A DNA stretch of 64,000 bases, taken from NCBI RefSeq assembly GCF_003752365.1, contig NZ_RJUO01000001.1, positions 682,001 through 746,000 on the forward strand, given 5' to 3'. Origin of the DNA: Frondihabitans sp. PhB188 (lineage in GTDB: Bacteria; Actinomycetota; Actinomycetes; Actinomycetales; Microbacteriaceae). The position numbers and the translations under genes are program-made. The notes beneath the pieces are model-generated. The model worked only from the letters and a program-made list of their open reading frames with translations, did not search any database and had not been told where the DNA came from. This document shows, one piece after another, positions 1 to 8,418 of the stretch (its first letter is position 1; each line of letters begins with the position of its first letter).

Positions 1-66
1 GCAGCCTGCCAGCGCGACGGCGACGACGGGGACGAGGGCGAGGAGGCTGAGGTTTCTGCGGCGCAT
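1..66 (-). CDS. Lipoprotein, N-terminal fragment (runs off window)
   Basis: Only the first 22 codons lie in the window. Read on the minus strand from the ATG at 66, they encode a classic lipoprotein signal peptide: a positively charged start (MRRRN), a hydrophobic core rich in Leu, Val and Ala, and a lipobox LAGC whose Cys is the last complete codon (positions 3-1). The mature protein should be attached to the outer face of the membrane by this Cys. Its function cannot be told. The gene is transcribed in the same direction as the OsmC gene upstream, 94 bp away, so the two could share a transcript. Confidence 0.75.
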   Translation of the reverse strand, partial: MRRRNLSLLALVPVVAVALAGC

Positions 67-160
67 GACGGCTTTCGATCGGGAGCTGACCCGGTCGTCG
101 TGGCCGGCCCTCGGGCAGGGCGCGCTTCCGGGCGCGGAAGCCAGCAGTCTCGCCGACGTA

Positions 161-649
161 TCAGGCGGGAAGCTGAGTGCTCTCCCGGACGACGATCGTC
201 GGCTCGTGCCGCACGGGGAAGTTCATCGACGACGCGATGAAGCACTTCTCCGACGCCTCGCGGTGGGCTGCGCGGGCCCGCTCGACCATCGACTCGTCGG
301 CGACGGTGACAGTCGGGCGGAGGACCACCTCCGTGAAGTGACCGCCGCCGTCTGTCGTCTGCACCATCGTCCCGACGGCGTCGTCGACGTAGCCGGTCAC
401 CACGACGTCGACCGTCGTGCACACCCAGAGGTAGCTCAGCAGGTGGCACTGCGAGAGGGCGCCGAGCAGCATCTCTTCCGGGTTCCAGCGGTCGACGTCG
501 CCGCGGAACGGCTTGTCGGCGGAGCCGAGGATGTCGGGCTTGCCTGCCACTGACAGGGTGTGGTCGCGCCCGTACGAGCGGTAGTCGGCGGTGCCCTGGC
601 CGCGGTCGCCTGTCCAGACGGTCTTCAGCGCGTAGTGGTGGTCGATCAC
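161..649 (-). CDS. OsmC family protein (peroxide-reducing type)
   Basis: A 162-residue protein of the OsmC/Ohr superfamily, whose members reduce organic hydroperoxides or are stress proteins using two Cys residues. The two expected Cys are visible: one in the central helix (LLGALSQCHLLSYLW) and one near the C terminus (SEKCFIASSMNFPV). The RWNPEEMLLGAL segment is typical of the family. I chose the GTG at 649 because AGGAG lies six bases upstream; the open frame continues far beyond but only as a shadow of the opposite strand. It is divergent from the asparaginase gene with 45 bp between them. OsmC, Ohr or YhfA-like subgroup is not resolved. Confidence 0.85.
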   Translation of the reverse strand: MIDHHYALKTVWTGDRGQGTADYRSYGRDHTLSVAGKPDILGSADKPFRGDVDRWNPEEMLLGALSQCHLLSYLWVCTTVDVVVTGYVDDAVGTMVQTTDGGGHFTEVVLRPTVTVADESMVERARAAHREASEKCFIASSMNFPVRHEPTIVVRESTQLPA

Positions 650-681
650 GGGGTGCTCCTGTCGCTGCGGGCCTCCAAAGT

Positions 682-687
682 TACACT
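682..687 (+). promoter_or_regulatory. -10 element of a probable leaderless promoter
   Basis: TACACT fits the actinobacterial -10 pattern TANNNT and ends seven bases before the ATG at 695. Transcription would then begin at or next to the start codon, giving a leaderless mRNA; no Shine-Dalgarno sequence is present. No clear -35 was seen. Confidence 0.45.
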
Positions 688-694
688 CGGTGGC

Positions 695-1714
695 ATGACG
701 CACCAGCACCAGGAACTCGCCGATCTCGCCACCCGCCACCCGCTGGAGGTCGCCGGAAGCGTCGAGCTCGCGGTGCTGACCCGCTCGGGAATGGTCGAGA
801 GCCGTCACATCGGCGCCGCGGCCGTGGTCGATGCCGACGGAACCCTGGTGCGGTCGCTCGGCGACGCCTCGGCCTCGATCTACCCGCGGTCGTGCATGAA
901 GCCGTTTCAGGCGCTCACCGTGCTCCGGTCGGGCGTGTCGCTCGACGGTCCGCAGGCCGTCCTGGCCACGGCGAGCCACGCGGGTACCGAGCGCCACCAG
1001 CGGGTCGTGCTCGACATGCTGGCCCGCATCGACGCGACCGAGGCCGACCTCCTGTGTCCCGTCGACTGGCCGTTCGACCGCGAGACGGCCCGGGCCGCGG
1101 CCGAGCCCCGCCGCCTCACGATGAACTGCAGCGGCAAGCACGCCGGCTTCCTCCTCGCCTGCGCCGACAACGGCTGGGACCCCGCGCGCTACGACGACCT
1201 CGACCACCCGCTGCAGGCCGCCGTGCGGGCGACCGTCGAGGACTCCCTCGGCGAGCACGTCGACCAGATCGGCATCGACGGCTGCGGCGCTCCCGTCTTC
1301 GCGCTCACCCTCGCCGGGCTCGCCGGCGGCATCGGCCGGCTCGTGCACTCGGCGACGACGAACGCCGACCCCGACGCCGGCCACCTCGCGCGAGCTGTCT
1401 TCTCGGACGCGTGGGCCATCGACGGCCCCGGCCGCGCCAACACGGTCACGATCGACGAGCTCGGCGTGTTCGCCAAACTCGGCACCGAGGGCGTCATGGT
1501 CATGGGCACCCGGGCCGGGCTCGGTGTCGCCGTCAAGGTGCTCGACGGCAACCTGCGCGCCGGAACCCTGACGGCCCTGCACCTGCTCGTCGCCGAGGGC
1601 GCCGTCGACGCCGCCGCCGCGCAGCGCGTGCTCGACAGGATCCTCGACCCGGTGCTCGGCGCCGGCCACCCCGTCGGCGCCGTGCTGCCGGGGGCAGGGC
1701 TGCTCGTCGCCTGA
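695..1714 (+). CDS. Asparaginase II family protein
   Basis: A 339-residue protein matching the Asparaginase_II family, a group separate from the classical EcAII-type asparaginases and common in Actinobacteria. Known members hydrolyse L-asparagine; the true substrate here is not shown. Family signatures seen are the N-terminal SGMVESRHIGAAAVV segment, the YPRSCMKPFQAL block, and the MNCSGKHAGFLLAC block near residue 145. Length matches the family. The ATG at 695 fits a leaderless promoter directly upstream; an earlier in-frame ATG at 560 would add residues overlapping the divergent OsmC gene and is rejected. It ends 19 bp before the convergent gene, with a GC-rich 12-bp palindrome at 1722-1733 between them. 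Confidence 0.82.
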   Translation: MTHQHQELADLATRHPLEVAGSVELAVLTRSGMVESRHIGAAAVVDADGTLVRSLGDASASIYPRSCMKPFQALTVLRSGVSLDGPQAVLATASHAGTERHQRVVLDMLARIDATEADLLCPVDWPFDRETARAAAEPRRLTMNCSGKHAGFLLACADNGWDPARYDDLDHPLQAAVRATVEDSLGEHVDQIGIDGCGAPVFALTLAGLAGGIGRLVHSATTNADPDAGHLARAVFSDAWAIDGPGRANTVTIDELGVFAKLGTEGVMVMGTRAGLGVAVKVLDGNLRAGTLTALHLLVAEGAVDAAAAQRVLDRILDPVLGAGHPVGAVLPGAGLLVA

Positions 1715-1733
1715 CCTCTCCGCCGCCGGCGGC

Positions 1734-2282
1734 TCACACCGGCCAGCCCATCGCCGGCTCGAGAGGCACCCACTGGCCGTCGGCCTGACCGGCCTCCCTC
1801 GCGCAGCAGCGACCATCGGGGCTGATCCAGACCTCGGCCACTCCCGGCTGGACCGCCCGACCCGGCGTCGGCCCGGACCGCCGCGCGGTGCTGATCCGCA
1901 CCGGCAGCGGCACGCCGGCGACCGCCACGTCGACGCACCACGGCCCGGCGCCCGGGTGCTGCACGCGGGCCGCTCGCACGGCGTGGCGCCCGTATCTCGA
2001 GGCGATCTGGCGCAGGAACTCCTGCGCCACCGCCTCGGCCAGCCGCCCCGGGGCATGCACCCGCACCTCCGGGGCGCGCGTCGCCATCGGGGCGTCCTCC
2101 ACGTCGGGCGCCCCGACCCCGGGCATCCGCACGCCGACGACGGCGCCCCGGCCCAGCACCACCTCGACACGCGCGGCCCCGACTGGGACTTCGCCGGCGC
2201 GGCGTTCGAGCCGTCGCCGATCGTCGGCGACCGACGGCGCTTCGGCTACCGGACCACGCCGTGGAGCAGTTCGTCTTCTCAT
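1734..2282 (-). CDS. Hypothetical protein
   Basis: An open frame of 182 codons on the minus strand that I do not recognise. The middle and C-terminal part reads like a real protein, with alternating hydrophobic strands (VEVVLGRGAVVGVRMPGV, WCVDVAVAGVPLPVRIS, AEVWISPDGRCC) and third positions rich in G/C; the first 30 residues are Arg-rich and the start may lie further inside. No signal peptide or membrane segment is seen. It lies 199 bp downstream of the zinc-ribbon/FHA gene on the same strand and may be the tail of that locus. It carries one copy of the 12-mer at 2009. Opposite-strand frames at 1888-2433 look like shadows. Confidence 0.5.
   Translation of the reverse strand: MRRRTAPRRGPVAEAPSVADDRRRLERRAGEVPVGAARVEVVLGRGAVVGVRMPGVGAPDVEDAPMATRAPEVRVHAPGRLAEAVAQEFLRQIASRYGRHAVRAARVQHPGAGPWCVDVAVAGVPLPVRISTARRSGPTPGRAVQPGVAEVWISPDGRCCAREAGQADGQWVPLEPAMGWPV
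2009..2020 (+). repeat. 12-mer GGCGCAGGAACT, copy 1
   Basis: Exact copy, followed at once by CTCCTGCGCC, so 2009-2028 is nearly its own reverse complement. It lies in the hypothetical gene, which reads it in reverse as EFLRQ. Confidence 0.6.
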
Positions 2283-2394
2283 GCCATCAGCGAAGCGGAG
2301 TCCAGGGCCAGCCGGTCATCATCCGGCGCGATCTGTGGAGAACTCCGGCCCCGCGAGGCCTGTGGAGAGCTGCGCCCCGCTGTCAGCCGTGTTT

Positions 2395-2452
2395 CTTATG
2401 AGCTGCGCCTCTTATGAGCTGCGCCTCTTGTGAGCTGCGCCTCTTGTGAGCC
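2395..2452. repeat. 16-bp tandem repeat, about 3.6 copies
   Basis: The unit CTTATGAGCTGCGCCT occurs at 2395, 2411 and 2427 (the third with G for A at the fourth position), with a partial fourth copy at 2443. It sits in the 199-bp gap between the zinc-ribbon/FHA gene and the hypothetical protein. Looser relatives (TGTGGAGAGCTGCGCC) are seen just to the left at 2361-2376. The rest of this gap holds nothing else I recognise. Confidence 0.8.
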
Positions 2453-2481
2453 GTGCTGTCGAGAGCCGCGCCGTCGGCGAG

Positions 2482-4500
2482 TCAGTTGACGATGAAGAAC
2501 TGCTCGCCAATCTCGATCCGCGAGCCGCGGGCGACTCGGACGCGCTTGCCCGGCTCGACCCGGCGCACCTCGCTCGTCGGCATGTGCACGACGGTGCCGT
2601 TGCCGCTCCAGCGGTCGGAGATCCAGAGGGCGCCGTCGTCCTGGCCGAACTCGAGGTGGGTCTTCGAGACCGAGCGGCCCGGATCGAAGATGCGCACGAG
2701 CAGGTCGATCGCCTCGCCGGGCTGCGGGGTCGGGGCGCGGCCGACGAGGCCGGTCCCCTGCACCGTGAAGCTCTCACCCGTCGAGAACTGCAGCACGAAG
2801 GGCTCGCCGAGGGGGGCCCGCGCGACGATCCGGGTGTTCTCGGTGTCGTCGGCGGGCGCGCCGAGGTGCACGGCCCACGGGGCTGCCGAGGGCTCCGGCT
2901 GCGGCACCGGCGGCACGTCGGGGATGGCGGCGGGAAGCGGCTGGACCTCTGACGTCGGGGTCGCCCGCACCGGAGGCTCGCTCGGCCCCGAGGCCGGCGC
3001 GGGCACAGAGGACGGCAGCGGCGCGGGAACGGCCTGCGCGGCCACCGGCGGCTCCGACTGCGCCGGCGCCGAGGCCGGTGTCGCCGGGCCGGCCGCAGGC
3101 ATCGGCGGCACCTCGGCGGTCGGCGATGAGGCGCTGGCTCCCGACCAGAGCTGAGGCCCGCGGTCGGCCTGGCGGCGGCCGAACAGGCGCCGGCGCTTCG
3201 CCGCGGGCTCAGGGTCGGCGACGAACGGCGGCAGGGCCGGCGTCGACGCGGACGGCAGCGGCGTCGGGGCGAGCGGTGCCTCGCGCGGGGCGGGGACGTC
3301 GGCGGGTGCGGCGACCGGCGTGCTGACGGGCCCCGAAGCAGACGCGGGCCGATTCGGCGTCGGAGCCGGCGCGGAGGCCGGCGCCGACTGCGCTGACGCG
3401 GGCGGCAGCGACGGGATGGGGCCGGTGAACGCCTGGGCGATGTGCTCGACGACGATGCCGCACTCGCCGCAGAAGATGTCGTCCTCGCCGATGGGCGCGC
3501 CGCAGTTCGTGCAGCGGACCCGTCCCGCCTCCCGGTGGGCACCGGGGGCGACCAAGGGGGCGGCGGCAGGCGCCGCTGAGGCGAGCGGCGGGATGACGTC
3601 GGTGTCGCCCTGCGCGGACGCGTCGCGGGCGGCCTGCGTGGCGGCGGGACGCACGTCGGCCGGAGCCGAGACCGGAGCTGACGCCGGGGCGGGCGCCGCG
3701 GCAGACGAGGGCGCGCCGGCAGACGAGGGCGCGTCGGCAGACGAGGGCGCGGCGGCAGACGAGGGCGGCGTGAGCGGCGATGCGGGACGCACGGCAGCGG
3801 GAGTAGCCGACTCCGACTCCGACGCCTGAGGCGCGGCGGACACCGGCTCTCCATCGGCGGTGATCGGCGTGATCGACGCCGTCCAGAGAGGGACGGAACC
3901 TGGGCGCGACCCGCTCTCCGCCGCACCGGGCGGGCGGAGGGGCGTGGGTGACGACGCGGCGGGCGGAGGGAGCTCGGCAGGAGCGGGCGAGGCCGCCGCA
4001 GGCGGACCGGACGGCGCGGGGGCGGACGGCGCGGCGTGAGCCCCGGCGACCGGAGCCGCCGGCGCGGGTGCGGGCTCGGCGGGGGCGGCCCGGAGTTCCT
4101 GCGCCCCCGGCTCGTCGTCGACGCTCGAGGAGGCGACTGCCGCCGTGTCGTTCAGGAAGGCCGACGACTCGTCGAATGCCGAGGCGGGCTGCGAGAGGGG
4201 AGCCGGCTGCGACGCAGGTGCGGGCGCGGGGACCGGGTCGTCGACCACGTCGGAGTCGTCGTCTTCGTCACGGGGCTCGTCGCCCTCATTCACCCACCAC
4301 GGCGTCCCGGCGGGCACGGACGCGACGGGAGGCTCGCGCAGCGCCCACGGACGCACGCCCTCGGGCCGCTCGTCGACGGGCGGCGTCGCGCCCTCGGAGG
4401 CGCGGAACGCTGCCCAGTCGGAGGTCGTGATCGCGCGGCCGCACTGGCCGCAGAACATGGCTCCGTCCGGCAGTGGACTCGAGCAGGTGGGGCAACGCAT
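2482..4500 (-). CDS. Double zinc-ribbon / FHA domain protein
   Basis: A 672-residue soluble protein. Residues 1-22 form a zinc ribbon (CPTC...CGQC). A second ribbon (CTNC...CGEC) follows near residue 330, between two very long Ala/Pro/Ser-rich linkers. The last 100 residues are an FHA domain (GLVGRAP, then SVSKTHLEF and WISDRWSGNGT), the fold that binds phosphothreonine. It follows the transglutaminase-fold gene by 15 bp and ends the locus that starts with a kinase/phosphatase pair, so it is a natural reader of phosphorylated partners in the cytoplasm. The linkers contain an 18-bp tandem repeat (3701-3772) and one 12-mer copy. The partner is inference; the domains are clear. Confidence 0.85.
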   Translation of the reverse strand: MRCPTCSSPLPDGAMFCGQCGRAITTSDWAAFRASEGATPPVDERPEGVRPWALREPPVASVPAGTPWWVNEGDEPRDEDDDSDVVDDPVPAPAPASQPAPLSQPASAFDESSAFLNDTAAVASSSVDDEPGAQELRAAPAEPAPAPAAPVAGAHAAPSAPAPSGPPAAASPAPAELPPPAASSPTPLRPPGAAESGSRPGSVPLWTASITPITADGEPVSAAPQASESESATPAAVRPASPLTPPSSAAAPSSADAPSSAGAPSSAAAPAPASAPVSAPADVRPAATQAARDASAQGDTDVIPPLASAAPAAAPLVAPGAHREAGRVRCTNCGAPIGEDDIFCGECGIVVEHIAQAFTGPIPSLPPASAQSAPASAPAPTPNRPASASGPVSTPVAAPADVPAPREAPLAPTPLPSASTPALPPFVADPEPAAKRRRLFGRRQADRGPQLWSGASASSPTAEVPPMPAAGPATPASAPAQSEPPVAAQAVPAPLPSSVPAPASGPSEPPVRATPTSEVQPLPAAIPDVPPVPQPEPSAAPWAVHLGAPADDTENTRIVARAPLGEPFVLQFSTGESFTVQGTGLVGRAPTPQPGEAIDLLVRIFDPGRSVSKTHLEFGQDDGALWISDRWSGNGTVVHMPTSEVRRVEPGKRVRVARGSRIEIGEQFFIVN
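3701..3772. repeat. 18-bp tandem repeat in the FHA protein linker
   Basis: Four copies of a unit beginning GCAGACGAGGGCGCG at 3701, 3719, 3737 and 3755. In the minus-strand gene it encodes a repeated six-residue linker (SSADAP, SSAGAP, SSAAAP). Slippage in such a repeat would change linker length without changing frame. Confidence 0.75.
4094..4105 (-). repeat. 12-mer GGCGCAGGAACT, copy 2
   Basis: Exact copy on the minus strand inside the zinc-ribbon/FHA gene, read GCG-CAG-GAA-CTC (AQEL). Confidence 0.6.
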
Positions 4501-4515
4501 GTGAAGAGAGGATCC

Positions 4516-6888
4516 CTAACGCTTCGAAGGCTTCCGGCTATGGTATCCGCGCAGCGACCGGGTCGAGACCGCCGCGGCGAAGCGCTGCCAGCGGGTCAGG
4601 TTGTCGTCGAGGCCGCCGCGCATCTCGCCGACGGCCTTCCAGACGCGATCGGCCTCCGACTTGCCTGCCGGTTCGGGTGCGAACACTGACCGGTCGACGA
4701 CCCGCGCGAGCACGCCCGCGCGCGAGCTGCCGACGGTGGTCGCCACCTCGGAGCGCGTCGCGGTCGGCACCGGCTCGATGCCGTGGTCGACGACGGCGTC
4801 CTGGTACTCCTGCCAGCCGCTCGTCATTCTCTGCGCAGGATCCCGCAGCCGCCGTCGTCTCGCCCGCCGCCGCGCCTTCAGCGCCACGATGGTGAGGAAC
4901 GGCGCCATCACGATGCCGGCCCCGAGCGCGACCCAGCCGGCGATGCGGCCGACGAGAAGCAGGATCGCCACCCAGGCGGGCTGGTCGGCGGGGTTGTCCT
5001 GCTTGCTCTGGGGCTGCGCCTGGTTGTTCTGCGGGTCGGCCTCCTGCTGCGGAGGCTGGATGACCGACTGCGGCCGCGACACCTGGTCGGGGTCGGTCTG
5101 CGTGTCTTTGGGGATCGTGCGCGGTTCGGGGTTCGGGTCGAGCGACACCCAGCCGTACTGCGCGGTGTCGACCTCGATGCGCGCCGTGATGTCGCCGCCC
5201 GTGAACGTCGTCGTGCCGCCGGTCGACTCGGTCGAGGAGAATCCGAGCACGACTCGAGCCGGGAATCCCAGCTGGTCGGCCATCAGCGCGGCGGCGGCCG
5301 CATACTGCTCGGCGTCGCCGAGCATGATCGGGTCGGTGAACAGCTGGGTGAGGCGGTCCGTCCCGTGGCCGGAGCGGCTCACCGGCTCGTCTGCTCCCAC
5401 GCCGTGGCTCACGTAGCCGTCGCTCCTCAGGCCCTTGAGGGCCGCCTGCAGCCGCGCGCCCTGGCCGCTGACGCCGTCGACGTAGGACTGCAGGCGCGTC
5501 TTGAGCGCCTGCGGCACGTTCGTCGGGCTCGGAACCGACGAGCTGCCCGGAGTGAGGCCCTCGAGATCGCCCGTCGACGGCTGCCGCGGGTCGACGGCGG
5601 TCAGCCGGTACGACACCCCCCGCCCGATGTCGCCGACCACGGCCGCCGTGCCGGTCGTGTCGTTGAAGAAGAACGAGTCGCGGAGGGTTCCGGCGTCGCT
5701 GCCCGAGAAGTCGATCGACTCGAGCTTGCCGACCGTCGGGAGCCAGACGCCGGAGTACCCGTCGACCGTGACGTCGATGGACTGCTGGGTGCCGCTCACC
5801 TTCGACTGGTCGAACGACGTCGGCACCCGGGTGAACGTACCCGATGCCGTCGACACCTGGTCGCTGCCGACGGAGTACTCGACCCCGTCGTACGTGTCGA
5901 GAGCGGCGATGCGCAGGAACTGCCCCGACGTCAATCCCGTCACCGTGAGCTGGGGGCGGTCGACCGTCGGCGTCTGCTCGTAGGAGCGGAAGCCGCTGAG
6001 CGGGCTCACGTAGTCGCGGGGATCGAACGGCTTCACCACGGCGTCTCGAGCGACCCAGCGTGCGCCCGCCGGCGCGAGCGTCGTCGTGGCCGCGACGGCC
6101 GCCGCCGAGGCGATCGCCAGCGTGAGTACCGCTCCCCCGATGGCCCGGCGCGCCACAGCGCTGTTTCCGGTGCGCTGCGACGACACGTTCGCGCCCGGCG
6201 TGATCCGCAGCAGGCGCTCGATGGACTGCCGACGGCGCCGCAGCCGCCACCAGACCACCCAGATGATCGACGCGGCCAAGAGCACGAGCCCGGTGACGAG
6301 GGGCAGCAGCGCCTCCGTCGGGCCGAACACGATCCCGGCGATGTAGATGACGACGGGAGGGATCAGAGCCAGCTCGCCGCGACGGCTTCGCAGCGCAGTG
6401 GACAGCCCGACGGTCGTGCCGACCAGCACCAGCACGAGCGCCGGCACGAGCAGCGCCTGGTAGCTGCCCACCGGCAGGGTGATCGTGAGCAGCTGCTTCC
6501 AGCTCGTCGACACGCCGACGACCAGTTCGCGCAGGCCCTCCAGCGACGGGAGCACTCCGTAGATCGCCTGGTTCGGCACGGCCAGGGCGACTCCGAACAG
6601 CGCGAAGGCGATCACGACCAGCACGAGGAGCCAGAAGCTCGAGAGGCGCAGGAACGTGCCCGCCAACGCGATCGCGGCGCCGAGCGCGAACGCGGCCGCC
6701 ACCAGCACGACGAACGCGCCGTCGCGGTACACCGGCCAGAAGGTCGACGACGCCACCGCGACGATGACGAAGAACGCGCCGGTCTGCGCGAGCGCGAAGC
6801 CGACCCGCACCCGCGGAGTCCTCGAACGGGGTCGGAGGCCCTGACGGGCATCGGCGACGGGAAGCGGTCGGCCCGCGATCGCGCTCAT
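4516..6888 (-). CDS. Transglutaminase-fold membrane protein, catalytic residues lost
   Basis: A 790-residue protein with the layout of TgpA-like (DUF3488/transglutaminase) proteins: several membrane helices in residues 25-200, a large outer domain with the transglutaminase-like core around 510-590, one more helix near 660, and a basic cytoplasmic tail. In active families the core reads G-x-C-E-Q-[FY]-A, then HAW, then DP. Here the Cys position is Ala526 (GDAEQYA) and the His position is Thr568 (ITARIEV); only Asp584 (LDPNPEP) is kept. Protease or transferase activity is therefore unlikely, and a binding or structural role is inferred. The ATG at 6888 overlaps the DUF58 stop (ATGA), giving coupled translation with DUF58. 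Confidence 0.85.
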   Translation of the reverse strand: MSAIAGRPLPVADARQGLRPRSRTPRVRVGFALAQTGAFFVIVAVASSTFWPVYRDGAFVVLVAAAFALGAAIALAGTFLRLSSFWLLVLVVIAFALFGVALAVPNQAIYGVLPSLEGLRELVVGVSTSWKQLLTITLPVGSYQALLVPALVLVLVGTTVGLSTALRSRRGELALIPPVVIYIAGIVFGPTEALLPLVTGLVLLAASIIWVVWWRLRRRRQSIERLLRITPGANVSSQRTGNSAVARRAIGGAVLTLAIASAAAVAATTTLAPAGARWVARDAVVKPFDPRDYVSPLSGFRSYEQTPTVDRPQLTVTGLTSGQFLRIAALDTYDGVEYSVGSDQVSTASGTFTRVPTSFDQSKVSGTQQSIDVTVDGYSGVWLPTVGKLESIDFSGSDAGTLRDSFFFNDTTGTAAVVGDIGRGVSYRLTAVDPRQPSTGDLEGLTPGSSSVPSPTNVPQALKTRLQSYVDGVSGQGARLQAALKGLRSDGYVSHGVGADEPVSRSGHGTDRLTQLFTDPIMLGDAEQYAAAAALMADQLGFPARVVLGFSSTESTGGTTTFTGGDITARIEVDTAQYGWVSLDPNPEPRTIPKDTQTDPDQVSRPQSVIQPPQQEADPQNNQAQPQSKQDNPADQPAWVAILLLVGRIAGWVALGAGIVMAPFLTIVALKARRRARRRRLRDPAQRMTSGWQEYQDAVVDHGIEPVPTATRSEVATTVGSSRAGVLARVVDRSVFAPEPAGKSEADRVWKAVGEMRGGLDDNLTRWQRFAAAVSTRSLRGYHSRKPSKR

Positions 6889-8387
6889 CCGGTCACCGTC
6901 TTCGCGAGGGACTGCTGGAGGTCTTCGAGGTAGCCGACCGTCAGGATCGTGAGGTCGGCGACGCGGCGCATGCCGGGCACGGTCTCGGGATCGCACACGA
7001 TGGCCACAGCCTCGACACCGGCGGGGAACGCCGACGCGGCCGCACGGAGCTGCGTGATTCCCGTCGTGGAGCCGACCACGAGGAAGGCCACGGAGATGCC
7101 GGCGACCTGCTCGCCGGTCACCCGCGCGACGTCGGTGATGCCGAGCGCCGACTCGTCGTAGGTGACCAGGGCCAGCTCGTCGAGCAGGCGGACCCGGGTG
7201 AGAGTCGCGAGAGCGCGGACCGCCAGCGTCTTGCGCTTGGCGAACTCGGGGGTGCGCTCGGACACGACGACCGAGACCTCGCGCGCGTCGCGGATGGCGC
7301 GGACGCCCAGGGAGGCGGCCACGCTCACGCCGAGCTCGAACTCCTCCTCCGTGGCGAAGTCGGCGTTGGCCAGGCTCAGCGCGATCACGATGTGGCTGCG
7401 CCGGGTTTCCTCGAACTGGCGGACCATGTACTGGCCCGCGCGGGCGCTCGACTTCCAGTGGATGTGGCGCCGGTCGTCGCCGGGGACGTACTCGCGCAGG
7501 GCGTGGAACGAGATGTCGCTCGCCGACAGGTCGCGGGTCGGGTTGCCCTCGAGGTCGCGGATGAGGCCGGTGCTCGTCGAGGGGATTCCGATCGTCCGCG
7601 GGTGGACGAAGAGCTCGGTGACGCCCGTCCACTCCAGCTCGCGCCGCACGACGCCGATCGGGTCGCCGCGCACGGTGCGGACGGGGCCGACCGGGATCAC
7701 GCCGCGCCGGTACGTCGGCACCTGGAAGGTCTCCTCGACGGAGTCGCCTCCGCGCATGCCGGGGAGCGAGATCTCGGCGAGGCCGGGGCCGATCGGGATC
7801 TCGACGGTGACGCCCAGCACGCGGCGCCTGGTCGGGTTGGTGATCGTCACGCGGCCAGACGCCTCGTCGCCGACCGACACGCGGCTGTGCGGGAGGTCGA
7901 GCGTGACGGTGAAGGCGTTTCGGCCGACCGCGTAGAGGGCGGCGAGACAGAGGAGCACGACCAGCGCGAAGCCGACGGCGACGAGTTCCAGCCACCCCAG
8001 GGTGTAGCCGACGATCAGGGCGATCGGGGTCAGCGCGAGGATCACCCAGCCGAGCGGGGTCACCACTCCCGACGCGACAGCCCCCCAGCGGCGGAGCACG
8101 GCGGTGATCCGGCGCCAGATGCGGACGAGGAGGATGACGACGTCGGCCGACACGCCCTGGCGGTCGCCGACGATCCGCGTGCGTGCGTTGGTGAGCCCCT
8201 GTGTTCCGGTGCCGTAGTGGGCGTCGGTCGCGGACTGACGCGATCGGTCGCGCGTGCTGGAGTGGACCGTCGAACGCGCTTTCGCCGCGGCCGACGGCTG
8301 ACGCGTGTTCGCGAGCCGGGGTGCGTCGGAGGGCTGACGCGCGTCCGAGCCGTGCGGCCGCGTTCGCTCCGGGGGCTGGACCGTCAC
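6885..8387 (-). CDS. DUF58 domain protein, membrane-anchored
   Basis: A 500-residue member of the DUF58 family, whose genes almost always sit next to a MoxR ATPase. The first 95 residues are polar and of low complexity. Two adjacent membrane helices follow (about 107-150), then a beta-rich part, and the DUF58 signature around 290-330 (FHALREYVPGDDRRHIHWK) leading into a von Willebrand A-like fold. Such proteins are thought to act as substrates or adaptors of MoxR in assembling surface or metal-containing complexes. It lies 31 bp after moxR and overlaps the transglutaminase-fold gene by 4 bp. A shorter start within the low-complexity part is possible. Confidence 0.85.
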   Translation of the reverse strand: MTVQPPERTRPHGSDARQPSDAPRLANTRQPSAAAKARSTVHSSTRDRSRQSATDAHYGTGTQGLTNARTRIVGDRQGVSADVVILLVRIWRRITAVLRRWGAVASGVVTPLGWVILALTPIALIVGYTLGWLELVAVGFALVVLLCLAALYAVGRNAFTVTLDLPHSRVSVGDEASGRVTITNPTRRRVLGVTVEIPIGPGLAEISLPGMRGGDSVEETFQVPTYRRGVIPVGPVRTVRGDPIGVVRRELEWTGVTELFVHPRTIGIPSTSTGLIRDLEGNPTRDLSASDISFHALREYVPGDDRRHIHWKSSARAGQYMVRQFEETRRSHIVIALSLANADFATEEEFELGVSVAASLGVRAIRDAREVSVVVSERTPEFAKRKTLAVRALATLTRVRLLDELALVTYDESALGITDVARVTGEQVAGISVAFLVVGSTTGITQLRAAASAFPAGVEAVAIVCDPETVPGMRRVADLTILTVGYLEDLQQSLAKTVTG

Positions 8388-8418
8388 TCGGCCTCCCCGT
8401 CGGTCGTCCGGCTCGTCG

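Noticed and set aside
1722-1733. Palindrome GCCGCCGGCGGC as a terminator
   Set aside because: It has no loop and no T-run; likely GC-rich chance between convergent genes.
2395-2452. Possible short CRISPR array
   Set aside because: The copies follow each other with no spacers, the unit is only 16 bp, and no cas gene is near.
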